Under the pieces are notes generated by a model, which worked only from the letters and a program-made list of their open reading frames with translations, was not told the origin of the DNA and made no database searches. From positions 1,291,976 through 1,355,975 of the forward strand of contig KE159636.1 in NCBI GenBank assembly GCA_000403315.2: 64,000 bases of DNA. Direction: 5' to 3'. The position numbers were made by a program, and so were the translations under genes. Below are positions 1 to 6,663 of this stretch, piece after piece (position 1 is the first letter of the stretch; every line of letters starts with the position of its first letter). The DNA is from Lachnospiraceae bacterium A2. GTDB taxonomy: Bacteria; Bacillota; Clostridia; Lachnospirales; Lachnospiraceae.

Positions 1-35
1 AAGGCAAAACGCCTTAAATCGCAAAATACGAGGTC

Positions 36-66
36 AGAGAGTGTTTCGGCACTCTTTTTTATTTTT
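36..66 (+). terminator. Rho-independent terminator
   Basis: AGAGTG (38-43) pairs with CACTCT (50-55) around TTTCGG and runs into a T tract. It probably ends a transcript entering from the left edge and isolates the RHH promoter that follows. Confidence 0.7.
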
Positions 67-79
67 TTGAAATTAGGGG

Positions 80-119
80 TTGACATTAGCTAGCTAACAT
101 GATATATTTTAGCTAGCAA
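80..119 (+). promoter_or_regulatory. RHH promoter with palindromic operators
   Basis: The -35 box TTGACA (80-85) and -10 box TATATT (103-108) are 17 bases apart. The perfect 12-base palindrome TTAGCTAGCTAA (86-97) starts directly after the -35 box, and a near copy, TTAGCTAGCAA (109-119), covers the expected start of transcription. A repressor bound here would block RNA polymerase, so autoregulation by the downstream RHH protein is inferred. Phage P22 Arc binds between the -35 and -10 boxes of its promoter in the same way. Confidence 0.75.
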
Positions 120-137
120 CACAAAGGAGGTGTTGAG

Positions 138-314
138 TTGGTTGCGAAAAGAAACACTTCCGATTACTTCAAAGAACGCCGAAAAACAATAGGTCAATTC
201 AGTGTATCTGTAAAAAGAGAAAAGTTAGAATTACTGGATAAAGCACTGAAAAAGCAAGGGAAAACTAAGACCGCATGGCTTAACGAAAAGATTGATGAAG
301 AAATCGGAAAGTAA
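138..314 (+). CDS. Arc/Mnt-like ribbon-helix-helix repressor
   Basis: A 58-residue basic protein starting at TTG 138, with AAAGGAGG just upstream. A short strand (QFSVSVKREKLELLD) followed by two helices fits the ribbon-helix-helix fold of Arc, Mnt and CopG. It lies between a palindrome-bearing promoter and a P22-type antirepressor gene, the arrangement of P22 immI. Its likely role is dimeric repression of its own promoter and of the antirepressor. The family is assigned by length and pattern. Confidence 0.7.
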   Translation: MVAKRNTSDYFKERRKTIGQFSVSVKREKLELLDKALKKQGKTKTAWLNEKIDEEIGK

Positions 315-319
315 TAAAA

Positions 320-358
320 GCGGTAGCTGTGCCGACTGGTCATCTAATCAGTTACCGC
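320..358 (+). ncRNA. Hairpin between RHH gene and antirepressor
   Basis: GCGGTAGCTG (320-329) pairs with CAGTTACCGC (349-358), ten pairs with one G-T. No T tract follows, so it is not an ordinary terminator. It lies where P22 encodes the sar antisense RNA between arc and ant. It could be a translational or transcriptional control structure for the antirepressor. Confidence 0.45.
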
Positions 359-427
359 AATATCAAAACAAAATACATAAATATTACGCACTGTGTATAT
401 TTTTTTGGAAATTAGGAGGTGATTTCA

Positions 428-1075
428 CTGGAAAACAAACTTTCAGTAAAGACGGTTGACTTCATGGGCGACGGATTGTTAGCGGCGCAGGACAGCAAGG
501 GCGTTATATGGACTGGCATAAATTCATTCTGTCAAGGAATTGGATTGAATAAGAATGAACGAGATAGACAAGTAAAGAATGTACAGTCTGATGAAGTGCT
601 GAAAATGGGGTGCGTCAAATTTGACGCAGGGGTATTTGACCCCAACAATGAAACTCTTGCACTGCAACTTGACTATGTTCCTCTTTGGCTTGCTAAAATC
701 TCCATCACGCCAAACATGAAAGAGAACAATCCAGAATTAGTTGACAAACTAGTGAAATATCAGTTAAAAGCCAAAGACGTATTGGCACAGGCTTTCTTAC
801 CACAAACAAAACCAATCAGAAGAAATTCCAAGCGGATAGGCAAAAAGAAAACAAAAATCACGCTTTACCGAGGGGAAAACTCGTATATTTTAATGATTGG
901 AGATGATGTGTACGATTTGGAAGAAGATGAATATACAGAAATTGATTCACTTATTCCAGAACTCGTGTTTATGAATGTGTCGCAAATAGCAAGTGTGGTA
1001 AAGGCACATCTTTCCATACACGAAAATAAAATCCAAAAATTAGAACGAGAGCAGACCATTGAATGTGATGAATAA
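428..1075 (+). CDS. P22-type antirepressor (P22_AR_N)
   Basis: About 215 residues. The N-terminal ~120 match the phage antirepressor N-terminal family: a V-D-F/V-x-G-D start, then DYVPLWLAKISI and YQLKAKDVLAQAFLP. The paralogue at 54574 shares these motifs. The C-terminal third is different and acidic. The ribosome site AGGAGG (414-419) overlaps a GTG at 419, so initiation at CTG 428 fits the spacing and the paralogue better; the start is uncertain. Antirepressors bind and inactivate a phage repressor to trigger lytic growth. Confidence 0.8.
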   Translation: MENKLSVKTVDFMGDGLLAAQDSKGVIWTGINSFCQGIGLNKNERDRQVKNVQSDEVLKMGCVKFDAGVFDPNNETLALQLDYVPLWLAKISITPNMKENNPELVDKLVKYQLKAKDVLAQAFLPQTKPIRRNSKRIGKKKTKITLYRGENSYILMIGDDVYDLEEDEYTEIDSLIPELVFMNVSQIASVVKAHLSIHENKIQKLEREQTIECDE

Positions 1076-1211
1076 CAAAAATAGAGCAATCGCTAGATTT
1101 GACGGTCAGACGATTGCCCTAACAATTAACCTAAGCCAACTTAGGTACACAAATATTATAGCACTGTGTACCTTTGTTTGGCAACCAAAAATCAAATGGA
1201 GGTATATTTTT

Positions 1212-1439
1212 ATGACATTTTTCAGAAAGAAAAAGGAACTCAAAGACAAGTTACAGAGTATTGACAAGGAATTTAAGAGCAGGACAGCCGAGGTATCAGA
1301 CGATATTTGGGATTTAGGGGATTTCCTCATGCTTCTCAATATTGCGGAATATTCCAAACCGTTAGGAAAATCAAAGGCTATTGTTTACGCCCTTAAAATC
1401 GGGTATCTGGCAGGAAGGGGCGGTGTCAATCATGAGTAA
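1212..1439 (+). CDS. Small hypothetical protein
   Basis: 75 residues from ATG 1212, preceded by TGGAGG. The N terminus is very basic (FFRKKKELKDKL) and followed by amphipathic helices. I do not recognise the family. It overlaps the next start by a few bases, so it is translationally coupled in the antirepressor operon. Confidence 0.7.
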   Translation: MTFFRKKKELKDKLQSIDKEFKSRTAEVSDDIWDLGDFLMLLNIAEYSKPLGKSKAIVYALKIGYLAGRGGVNHE

Positions 1440-1680
1440 TGATGGGAAAAGGGTAATGGAAAGCATTGTTAAGAGAATGTCTGATATCGAGAATGAAAAT
1501 GTCATTAAAAGCATTGGTCTAATCATTGGGGATTGTGCGGTTGATGATAATGGAAACGAAAGGGCAGACTGGATATTTCACATTATTTATCAGCTTGTAA
1601 CAAATGCAGGAATGAACGAACTGAAAGCAATCTACTCTTTTTCGAGAGGACTTTGCAAAGCCGAGGAGGTATCGGCATGA
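1432..1680 (+). CDS. Small hypothetical protein
   Basis: 82 residues from ATG 1432, overlapping the previous stop. Mostly helical, with an acidic centre and a C-terminal FSRGLCKAEEV. No family recognised. It overlaps the following start at 1677, continuing a tightly packed operon. Confidence 0.7.
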   Translation: MSNDGKRVMESIVKRMSDIENENVIKSIGLIIGDCAVDDNGNERADWIFHIIYQLVTNAGMNELKAIYSFSRGLCKAEEVSA

Positions 1681-1835
1681 GCGAGGAAGCAAAACAAGCC
1701 AACGAGCAGTACCGCAAGGAAATCCGCAGGATGATTGACAAGACGGAGGACACCCATGCTTTATGCTGTACCTACACCACGATATTGACGCACTTAAAAA
1801 TTCTTGCAGAGAAAGGCGGTGTTTCTGATGAATGA
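1677..1835 (+). CDS. Small helical hypothetical protein
   Basis: 52 residues from ATG 1677, beginning MSEEAKQANEQYRKEIRR, highly charged and likely a single coiled-coil hairpin. Overlaps genes on both sides. Function unknown. Confidence 0.65.
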   Translation: MSEEAKQANEQYRKEIRRMIDKTEDTHALCCTYTTILTHLKILAEKGGVSDE

Positions 1836-2658
1836 CGTTCAAACCGCAACCATGCAGACACCGATTGAAATTGCGTTAGGCATTGACGAAAACGGTATGG
1901 CAACAGCTAAGAAACTGTATGAGTTTCTTGAACTTAATCCTAAAAACTATTCTCATTGGTGCAAAAGAAACATAACAGAGAATGAATTTGCAGAAGAAAA
2001 TGTTGATTATTGGGCATTCGTCTTAAATGACGAATGGGGCGGACAGGCTACAACAGATTATAAATTAACTGCCCACTTTGCAAAGAAATTATCATGCAAA
2101 GGCAACGGAGAACGTGCGGAGCAGGCAAGGGAATATTTTTCCACTCTTGATGATAAAGTCAAAGAGATTGCCATAAACCGCAGTCAGCTTTCCCGAAGCA
2201 CACAAGCATTGTTCGGTATCATTGAAAGCATGGCAAAGCAGGAGCTAGAACAGAAACGCCAAGCGGAGCAATTAAACCGTATTGAGCAAAAGCAGGAGGT
2301 CATATCTGATACCTTTACCCACACTTCGGATAATGAAGATTTCAAAGCGTGGGTAAACCGCTGTATTGCCAAGATTGCCGAAAGTCCGAATTATGCGAAC
2401 GGTTCTGGCAGGTCGGAAAGGTATCAGAATGTCCGTACCGAGAGTTACGACAGATTAAGGAAGAAATGGAACTGTAACCTCAATGATAGGGTTGCAAGGG
2501 CTAAAGGTCGGGCATTGGAAAACAAACCCAACATTACCAAAAAGGAACTCGATTCCATCAACAAGTTATCTGTGATTTCAGAAGATAAGAGCCTTAAACC
2601 TGTCTATGAAACAGTCATCAAGGAAATGATGATTTGCTATTGCGTAAACATTTCTTGA
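1828..2658 (+). CDS. AntA/AntB antirepressor with ORF6C domain
   Basis: 276 residues from ATG 1828. Residues ~10-105 fit the AntA/AntB family (ATAKKLYEFLELNPKNYSHW, then EFAEENVDYWAF and the Y-KLTAHFAKKLSC segment). A charged coiled coil follows, and the last ~110 residues fit ORF6C (FKAWVNRCIAKIAESP, SYDRLRKKWNCNL). Proteins of this layout act as phage antirepressors or DNA-binding regulators. It is the last gene of the left operon; a terminator follows. Confidence 0.85.
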   Translation: MNDVQTATMQTPIEIALGIDENGMATAKKLYEFLELNPKNYSHWCKRNITENEFAEENVDYWAFVLNDEWGGQATTDYKLTAHFAKKLSCKGNGERAEQAREYFSTLDDKVKEIAINRSQLSRSTQALFGIIESMAKQELEQKRQAEQLNRIEQKQEVISDTFTHTSDNEDFKAWVNRCIAKIAESPNYANGSGRSERYQNVRTESYDRLRKKWNCNLNDRVARAKGRALENKPNITKKELDSINKLSVISEDKSLKPVYETVIKEMMICYCVNIS

Positions 2659-2685
2659 CGCATTTCTAACTCTCTACATCATTTA

Positions 2686-2716
2686 GGGCGGTAGTGGTCG
2701 GCTACTGCCCTTTATT
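2686..2716 (+). terminator. Rho-independent terminator
   Basis: GGGCGGTAG (2686-2694) pairs with CTACTGCCC (2702-2710) around TGGTCGG, then TTTATT. It closes the left plus-strand operon and separates it from the convergent minus-strand operon. Confidence 0.75.
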
Positions 2717-2736
2717 CTGTTTTCAAGGTACGGAAT

Positions 2737-2782
2737 TTGCGTTAGTCGGATTTGCACCAACTACAAGGCGACTAACACGCAA
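2737..2782 (-). ncRNA. tRNA-like minihelix downstream of small-gene operon
   Basis: Read on the minus strand, GTTGG-TGCAAAT-CCGAC forms a five-pair arm with a seven-base T-loop-like loop (2745-2761). It is stacked on a TTGCG..TTA/TAACGCAA acceptor-like stem with a two-base bulge. D and anticodon arms are absent. This is one of a series in this operon. Confidence 0.5.
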
Positions 2783-2870
2783 GTTTTAGTGGTAGCCTGC
2801 GGTTGCAGGCTTAATCTTCTTCCATTCCCTTCCCTTCAATGCGGCTTCTGTAACTGTCCAATCGAACCTA

Positions 2871-2996
2871 TCAGAAACCTTTTTTCAGCAATGCTTCTTT
2901 GTAGGTTTCCAAAGAATCTGTCATATGGATGTCGCAAAGTTCGATTGTTTCGTTAAGTTCCACAAAAATTTTTCCTTCTGACTTGTATAATTTCAA
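2871..2996 (-). CDS. Small hypothetical protein (TTG start)
   Basis: 41 residues from TTG 2996 to TGA 2871, too short for usual ORF calling. GGAGGCG precedes the start, and a consensus promoter lies 22 bases further upstream (-10 at 3018-3023). The sequence begins MKLYKSEGKIFVELNETIEL. The stop codon is followed by a degenerate TTCGATT-containing stem. Function unknown. Confidence 0.55.
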   Translation of the reverse strand: MKLYKSEGKIFVELNETIELCDIHMTDSLETYKEALLKKGF

Positions 2997-3017
2997 AATA
3001 TCGCCTCCATTTCAAAA

Positions 3018-3046
3018 ATTATAATTCCGTTTCTGGCGCGCGTCAA
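3018..3046 (-). promoter_or_regulatory. Minus-strand promoter
   Basis: On the minus strand, TTGACG (3041-3046) and TATAAT (3018-3023) are 17 bases apart, 22 bases before the TTG start at 2996. The last small gene therefore has its own promoter besides readthrough. Confidence 0.6.
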
Positions 3047-3068
3047 GGCGGAAAGGGCGTGTTGACTT

Positions 3069-3347
3069 TTAAATCAGCCCATACTGCTCACAGATATATT
3101 CGAGCCATGATGTGTATTCCCTTATCCATTTTTGGGTGGTATTTTTTACCATTTTCCCCTTGCTGTTCATCTTTTTAAGTGACACTTCGGAAAATTTAGT
3201 CCTCTTTTCGTCTAATTTTTCTATCCTTGCAGATACTCTTACATGGTCGTTTACCGCCGTATAAATTCCGTTGTTTTTATCTAAATGCAAAATCAACCTC
3301 TTTCCGTCATAAACATTTACATTGTTTCCGTTTCTTTTTATTTCCAT
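3069..3347 (-). CDS. Small basic hypothetical protein
   Basis: 92 residues starting MEIKRNGNNVNVYDGKRL at 3347. Short beta strands come first (an NVYDGKRLILHLDK repeat-like segment), then a basic helix ending TSWLEYICEQYGL. No family recognised. Member of the minus-strand small-gene operon; a 48-base tRNA-like RNA lies just upstream. Confidence 0.7.
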   Translation of the reverse strand: MEIKRNGNNVNVYDGKRLILHLDKNNGIYTAVNDHVRVSARIEKLDEKRTKFSEVSLKKMNSKGKMVKNTTQKWIREYTSWLEYICEQYGLI

Positions 3348-3392
3348 ATCCTTTTCTTTCTCCCCTTATCCCTGGGGGCTGGGAATTTTGAG

Positions 3393-3440
3393 AACTCCCG
3401 CCGGGACTTGCACCCGGCTGACCGCTTGACGGTGGTAGTT
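3393..3440 (-). ncRNA. tRNA-like minihelix with extra hairpin
   Basis: On the minus strand AACTACC and GGGAGTT form a seven-position acceptor-like stem with one mismatch. Inside are the small hairpin ACCG-TCAAG-CGGT and a six-pair T-arm (GCCGGG/CCCGGC) with loop TGCAAGT. One complete tRNA arm is missing. It lies between the genes ending at 3448 and starting at 3347. Confidence 0.5.
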
Positions 3441-3447
3441 ATGCGGG

Positions 3448-3666
3448 TTAAATGTTAAACATAACGATTTTTCCGTTATCATCGTAGATGTTTCCGCAAG
3501 TTCCCATGATAAAATATTTTCTGCCGTTTTCGATTCCCCTAACAGCGAAATGATACCCTTTTTCTTTTGCTTCTTTTTCGGACAATTCAGAAAAGGTTGT
3601 GTTCTCTCCCAATCCGTCATTGATAAAAAATCTTGTGATTTCCTCTGCATTGTTAAATTTAGCCAT
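3448..3666 (-). CDS. Small hypothetical protein
   Basis: 72 residues from ATG 3666 after AAGGAGG. It begins MAKFNNAEEITRFFINDG. The C-terminal half reads like a beta hairpin (HFAVRGIENGRKYFIMG, then NIYDDNGKIVMF). Unknown family. It is separated from both neighbours by tRNA-like elements. Confidence 0.7.
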   Translation of the reverse strand: MAKFNNAEEITRFFINDGLGENTTFSELSEKEAKEKGYHFAVRGIENGRKYFIMGTCGNIYDDNGKIVMFNI

Positions 3667-3698
3667 TTTTATATCCTCCTTAAATTTTATTGATAAAT

Positions 3699-3738
3699 GG
3701 CAGTCAAGGGGCTTGCACCATTGCGCCGCTGGTCTGCC
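3699..3738 (-). ncRNA. tRNA-like minihelix, 40 nt
   Basis: On the minus strand GGCAGAC (7 nt), a 9-nt linker, AATGG-TGCAAGC-CCCTT (17 nt) and GACTGCC (7 nt). Six of seven acceptor positions and four of five T-stem positions pair. The 7+9+17+7 layout equals that of the element at 4353-4392. D and anticodon arms are absent. It lies between the stop at 3752 and the start at 3666. Confidence 0.55.
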
Positions 3739-3751
3739 TACCACGCAAATT

Positions 3752-3931
3752 TTAACTGCGGGAAAATATTTCGAGAGCAACGGGATCAGCGAAAACATAA
3801 TCCCCGATCATGCGCCCGTCCTTCCAAATGTTACCCCGGTACTCCCCATCGTTGGGATAAAAAGAAATGTCGATTTTGTCGGCATCCTCTTTTTTATCCC
3901 CATACCACATATCAATCATAATCTTTGCCAT
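3752..3931 (-). CDS. Small acidic hypothetical protein
   Basis: 59 residues from ATG 3931 after AGGAGG, rich in Asp and aromatic residues (MWYGDKKEDADKIDISFYP). Probably a small beta-rich fold. No known function. Same operon. Confidence 0.7.
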   Translation of the reverse strand: MAKIMIDMWYGDKKEDADKIDISFYPNDGEYRGNIWKDGRMIGDYVFADPVALEIFSRS

Positions 3932-4019
3932 CCTCTTTTCCTCCTTGTACTTTCTGTCCTCTGCATCTTCCAGGCTTGGAACCGGCTGTGGCTGCATTAC
4001 ATGGGCGGAACGTGTCCGC

Positions 4020-4307
4020 CTATGCCAAAATCGCCTTTACTGAAGTGTAAACATAATACCTGTTATGGCTGTGTGTGAGCCAATTTCCATTATTTACGAT
4101 TGTATTATAGCTGTTTGGGTATTTCAGCTTAAAAACTGTTAAATAATCGTTCATTTCCTCGTCCGTTGCCTCAAGGCACTTTATAGCGCCCTCGATAATA
4201 GCCTTGTTGTCGTTCCAACCGATTTTCCCGCTAAATGTTTCGATTTTGCACATTTTCTTTTCTGCAAGCAGTTCCTCTAATTTCTTCATCAAATCTTTCT
4301 TTGTCAT
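4020..4307 (-). CDS. Small hypothetical protein
   Basis: 95 residues from ATG 4307 after AAAGGTGG. It starts with a basic helix (MTKKDLMKKLEELLAEKK) followed by helices containing KAIIEGAIKCLEATDEEMN. Unknown function. The tRNA-like element upstream overlaps the previous stop. Downstream (3961-4015) a weaker structure with loop TTCCAAG may be a decayed copy. Confidence 0.7.
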   Translation of the reverse strand: MTKKDLMKKLEELLAEKKMCKIETFSGKIGWNDNKAIIEGAIKCLEATDEEMNDYLTVFKLKYPNSYNTIVNNGNWLTHSHNRYYVYTSVKAILA

Positions 4308-4352
4308 ACTTTCCACCTTTTGAACTTTCTTTTTTGTTTCCCTTTCGGGCAG

Positions 4353-4392
4353 AGCCTGCGGCGGAATCGAACCGCCGTACACCGTTCAGGCT
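4353..4392 (-). ncRNA. tRNA-like minihelix, 40 nt, overlapping a stop codon
   Basis: On the minus strand AGCCTGA, linker ACGGTGTAC, GGCGG-TTCGATT-CCGCC (perfect T-arm with the canonical T-loop) and GCAGGCT. Six of seven acceptor positions pair. The TGA of the upstream gene (4386-4388) lies inside the 5' acceptor strand, so translation would unfold it. This is the clearest member of the series. Confidence 0.6.
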
Positions 4393-4568
4393 GCTCTTGT
4401 TAAATCGCAATGTTCAAACGCCTTGCGACCGAACGTGTGGATTTTATCAGAAATTTTGTTGCTCCCAAGTAAAACTCTGTATGTCACAATATTTTCGTTT
4501 GCTGATAAAATTTCAAAACAAACATTGTTTACATTGCCCTTAAAAATCATTCCTTTTTCAATTGTCAT
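4386..4568 (-). CDS. Small hypothetical protein
   Basis: 60 residues from ATG 4568 after TGGAGG: MTIEKGMIFKGNVNNVCFEI and a basic C terminus ending DLTRAA. The look is of a small beta barrel (GMIFKGN..CFEILSANENIVTYRVLL). Unknown function. Its stop codon is part of the tRNA-like minihelix. A long hairpin (TCCCAAC/GTTGGGA on the minus strand, 4621-4651) lies upstream. Confidence 0.7.
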   Translation of the reverse strand: MTIEKGMIFKGNVNNVCFEILSANENIVTYRVLLGSNKISDKIHTFGRKAFEHCDLTRAA

Positions 4569-4659
4569 AATATTTTCCTCCATTTTTATTTGTTCCAACC
4601 CCGGCATTTCTGCCGGACGCTCCCAACTTAATGGACTTTTTAGAGCCGTTGGGACGGCT

Positions 4660-4863
4660 TTATATCGCGTCTTGCGCATAAACACCTTCCCAAAGCATTC
4701 TAAGATATTCACTTCCATTCCTCTCTTCTATCTTTTTCCGTTCCTGCTTCCCCCAATACTCAACAGTCGCAAATTTTTCTGTCCTTTTTACGATTTTTAC
4801 GGTATCTCTGACCTCCCCGCTCAGTTTTGCCTGGTACTCTTTTCCTGCTTCGAATTTTATCAT
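4660..4863 (-). CDS. Small hypothetical protein, first gene of minus operon
   Basis: 67 residues from ATG 4863, with AGGAGG upstream. It starts MIKFEAGKEYQAKLSGEVRD, a beta-rich pattern with a central FATVEYWGKQERKKI. Resembles its neighbours in size and composition, not in clear sequence. Closest gene to the divergent promoter region. Confidence 0.7.
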   Translation of the reverse strand: MIKFEAGKEYQAKLSGEVRDTVKIVKRTEKFATVEYWGKQERKKIEERNGSEYLRMLWEGVYAQDAI

Positions 4864-4911
4864 ATCCGCGCCCTCCTGTTTGGTTTGTTGTTTGCTTGTT
4901 TCTATGCTCTT

Positions 4912-4940
4912 ATTATATATCATGTTATATATAATGTCAA
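4912..4940 (-). promoter_or_regulatory. Promoter and operator of minus-strand operon
   Basis: Minus-strand TTGACA (4935-4940), a 17-base spacer and TATAAT (4912-4917). The spacer holds a TATATAACATGATATA-like near-palindrome directly after the -35 box. A variant recurs at the divergent promoter (5031-5050) and at 5331-5342, so one RHH protein may control all three. Confidence 0.7.
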
Positions 4941-5022
4941 TAGGGAGTTTGAAAATATTTATATAATTTTTTATATGATGATTTATATATACATTTATAT
5001 ATGAAAACGCCCAAACGAAAAC

Positions 5023-5051
5023 TTGACAAGATATATAAAATGTTATATATT
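5023..5051 (+). promoter_or_regulatory. Promoter and operator of second RHH gene
   Basis: TTGACA (5023-5028), 17-base spacer, TATATT (5046-5051). The spacer carries TATATAAAATGTTATATA, a variant of the operator in the divergent minus-strand promoter. Confidence 0.7.
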
Positions 5052-5084
5052 AAAAGAAATAAATCAGAAATGGAGGTTCTAAAA

Positions 5085-5297
5085 ATGGGAAAGACGCCAG
5101 AATACACAAAGAAGGCTGTGAATAACTATCGTGATAAGTTTGATTTTATACAAGTCAGATTTCCAAAAGGAACAAGGGAAAGATTAGCAGACAAAGGAAA
5201 TATAAATGATTATATATGCGGTCTTGTGCTGGATGATTTAGGGGAAGAAGCAGCCGAAAAAGAACAGAAAAAAACTAGCGCAGAATGTCCGTTTTAA
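5085..5297 (+). CDS. Ribbon-helix-helix-like regulator
   Basis: 70 residues from ATG 5085, preceded by TGGAGG at ideal spacing; upstream in-frame starts lie inside the promoter. The pattern FIQVRFPKGTRERLADKG then NINDYICGLVLDDLG is a beta strand plus two helices as in RHH repressors. It is the obvious candidate to bind the palindromic sites in the divergent promoters on either side. The acidic C-terminal tail is variable. Confidence 0.65.
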   Translation: MGKTPEYTKKAVNNYRDKFDFIQVRFPKGTRERLADKGNINDYICGLVLDDLGEEAAEKEQKKTSAECPF

Positions 5298-5320
5298 TTG
5301 CAAAAAGTTCTAATTCCCTA

Positions 5321-5486
5321 TTGACAATTTATATAACATGATTTGAAGCTGTTAGACACCATAGCAAGAGCAAAGGGAGTTGAATAAACCAACTCCCCAC
5401 ACAACAGAACGGGCGGCGTAAAAACCGCCCCAACTGTAAAGCAGATTATAGCACATAAGCCGCATGGATTTCAAGGGCGGTTTTTT
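5321..5486 (+). ncRNA. Leader-like region with competing hairpins
   Basis: No gene. A TTGACA (5321) is followed by ATATAACATGAT, a third operator copy, but no good -10 box. Downstream are GGGAGTTG/CAACTCCC (5375-5397) and GGGCGG/CCGCCC (5411-5430). The same CCGCCC can pair instead with GGGCGGTT (5475-5482), which runs into TTTTTT and forms a terminator. The two pairings exclude each other, as in an attenuator. Confidence 0.45.
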
Positions 5487-5648
5487 GATGCAATAATATA
5501 TCAACAAGAATTAAATACATATTGAATTACAGTAATGCAATATGATTGATATAGGTATATAAATACATTAACTAAATAAGTATTGCAATCTGCAACGCAA
5601 TATTATATAATTTCAGTACATCAATATGCAATAAGGAGGCGTTATATT

Positions 5649-6161
5649 ATGGCAAAAACAGACCAAGAATTATTGGAATCATATAAAGCGAGGATAAAAC
5701 GGCAAAACAACAGGATAAAAAAGAATTACGACAAGGTAACAGCGGCACTTCCAAAGGGCACCGTAGACCGAATCAGGGCATTAGGATTGACGGTAAACGG
5801 CGCAATTAACGAAAGCCTTATAGCGTTTTTGGAATGTCTGGAAGAACAAGACAAAACAGAATCTTCCCAGACCATCCACAACGTCCATGCAAGTTCAAAA
5901 ACAGAAAAGCCGGAGAAACACACGCCGACACCGACAAAAGCCGAAATTGGGGCAAATACAACGCCATACCAGGGCGGAAAGGCAGAAGAATCGGGTTCCA
6001 ACGAGAATAATCCTGTAAAAGCCGGATTTGACGGGCTGAAAGCCTGTGAATGGAACACGGAAGATCATAGCGGAGTTGTGCCGCATCCGCCAATGGGAAC
6101 CCCAAATAATGCGATATGGGATTCCAGTATGGGCGAATGGTATGAGCCGCTGCCCTTTTAA
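5649..6161 (+). CDS. RHH-like protein with disordered C-terminal tail
   Basis: 170 residues from ATG 5649 after AAGGAGG. Residues ~25-60 (VTAALPKGTVDRIRALGLTV then NGAINESLIAFLECLEEQ) fit a ribbon-helix-helix domain. The rest is low-complexity, rich in Glu, Pro, Thr and Asn. Upstream (5500-5640) are several ATTGCAAT/GCAATAT copies around a TATAAT-like box that could be its own operators. A terminator follows. Confidence 0.6.
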   Translation: MAKTDQELLESYKARIKRQNNRIKKNYDKVTAALPKGTVDRIRALGLTVNGAINESLIAFLECLEEQDKTESSQTIHNVHASSKTEKPEKHTPTPTKAEIGANTTPYQGGKAEESGSNENNPVKAGFDGLKACEWNTEDHSGVVPHPPMGTPNNAIWDSSMGEWYEPLPF

Positions 6162-6182
6162 GGGATCCTGGAACCATAGTTA

Positions 6183-6207
6183 GCCGCCAGAAATGGCGGT
6201 TTTCTTA
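6183..6207 (+). terminator. Rho-independent terminator
   Basis: CCGCCA-GAAA-TGGCGG (6184-6199) followed by TTTTCTTATT. Confidence 0.8.
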
Positions 6208-6299
6208 TTCCTAAATTTATTCTTGACAAATTCCAGAAGTTGTGTTATTTTATATAATCTTTATATCAACTAGATAAATATTATTTAATCTATATTAAG

Positions 6300-6540
6300 A
6301 TATATACTGTATATATTATTATTAATCTCTATAAAGTAAAACATAACATAGTGTACATTATAAACCATAGAGTATATTATACCAGTAATATATAACGTAT
6401 ATATAGCCATAGTGTATAGTATTAGCCAATACAGTATATATAGCCATATATCACAGAGTATATTAATCCAATACAGTAAATCTTTAACCAATACAGTATA
6501 ACATACACATATGCTGTAGTATATTAAATTATTATAATGC
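6300..6540. repeat. AT-rich iteron-like repeat array
   Basis: A non-coding, very AT-rich tract with degenerate direct repeats. CCAATACAGTA occurs at 6426-6436, 6468-6478 and 6488-6498. AGAGTATATTA-type units occur near 6369 and 6455 with a TAGTATATTA relative near 6516, and TATATAGCCATA occurs twice (about 6400 and 6440). Such arrays bind replication initiators or partition and repressor proteins. An origin or a large operator is inferred. No protein-coding signal is seen between 6208 and 6759. Confidence 0.5.
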
Positions 6541-6594
6541 GCGCGGATATATATTATATACAGCTTATAGAATATATGTTCTGTAAATCCATAG

Positions 6595-6623
6595 TTGACA
6601 GATAAATAAATTTATGCTATGGT
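6595..6623 (+). promoter_or_regulatory. Promoter upstream of leader RNA copy 1
   Basis: TTGACA (6595-6600), 17-base spacer, TATGGT (6618-6623). It would transcribe the structured leader beginning near 6664. Confidence 0.55.
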
Positions 6624-6663
6624 TTTAATAATTTAACAGTTTTACACAACATTAACTTTTTTA

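Noticed and set aside
3961..4015. Full tRNA on the minus strand
   Set aside because: Loop TTCCAAG is T-like but stems pair poorly; kept only as a possible decayed minihelix.
4569..4680. Permuted tRNA at the first junction of the minus operon
   Set aside because: TCCCAAC/GTTGGGA pairs perfectly but no T-arm or D-arm sequence adjoins the strands.
6285..6491. 68-codon minus-strand frame
   Set aside because: Low-complexity Tyr/Ile/Leu product arising from the AT-rich repeat array.
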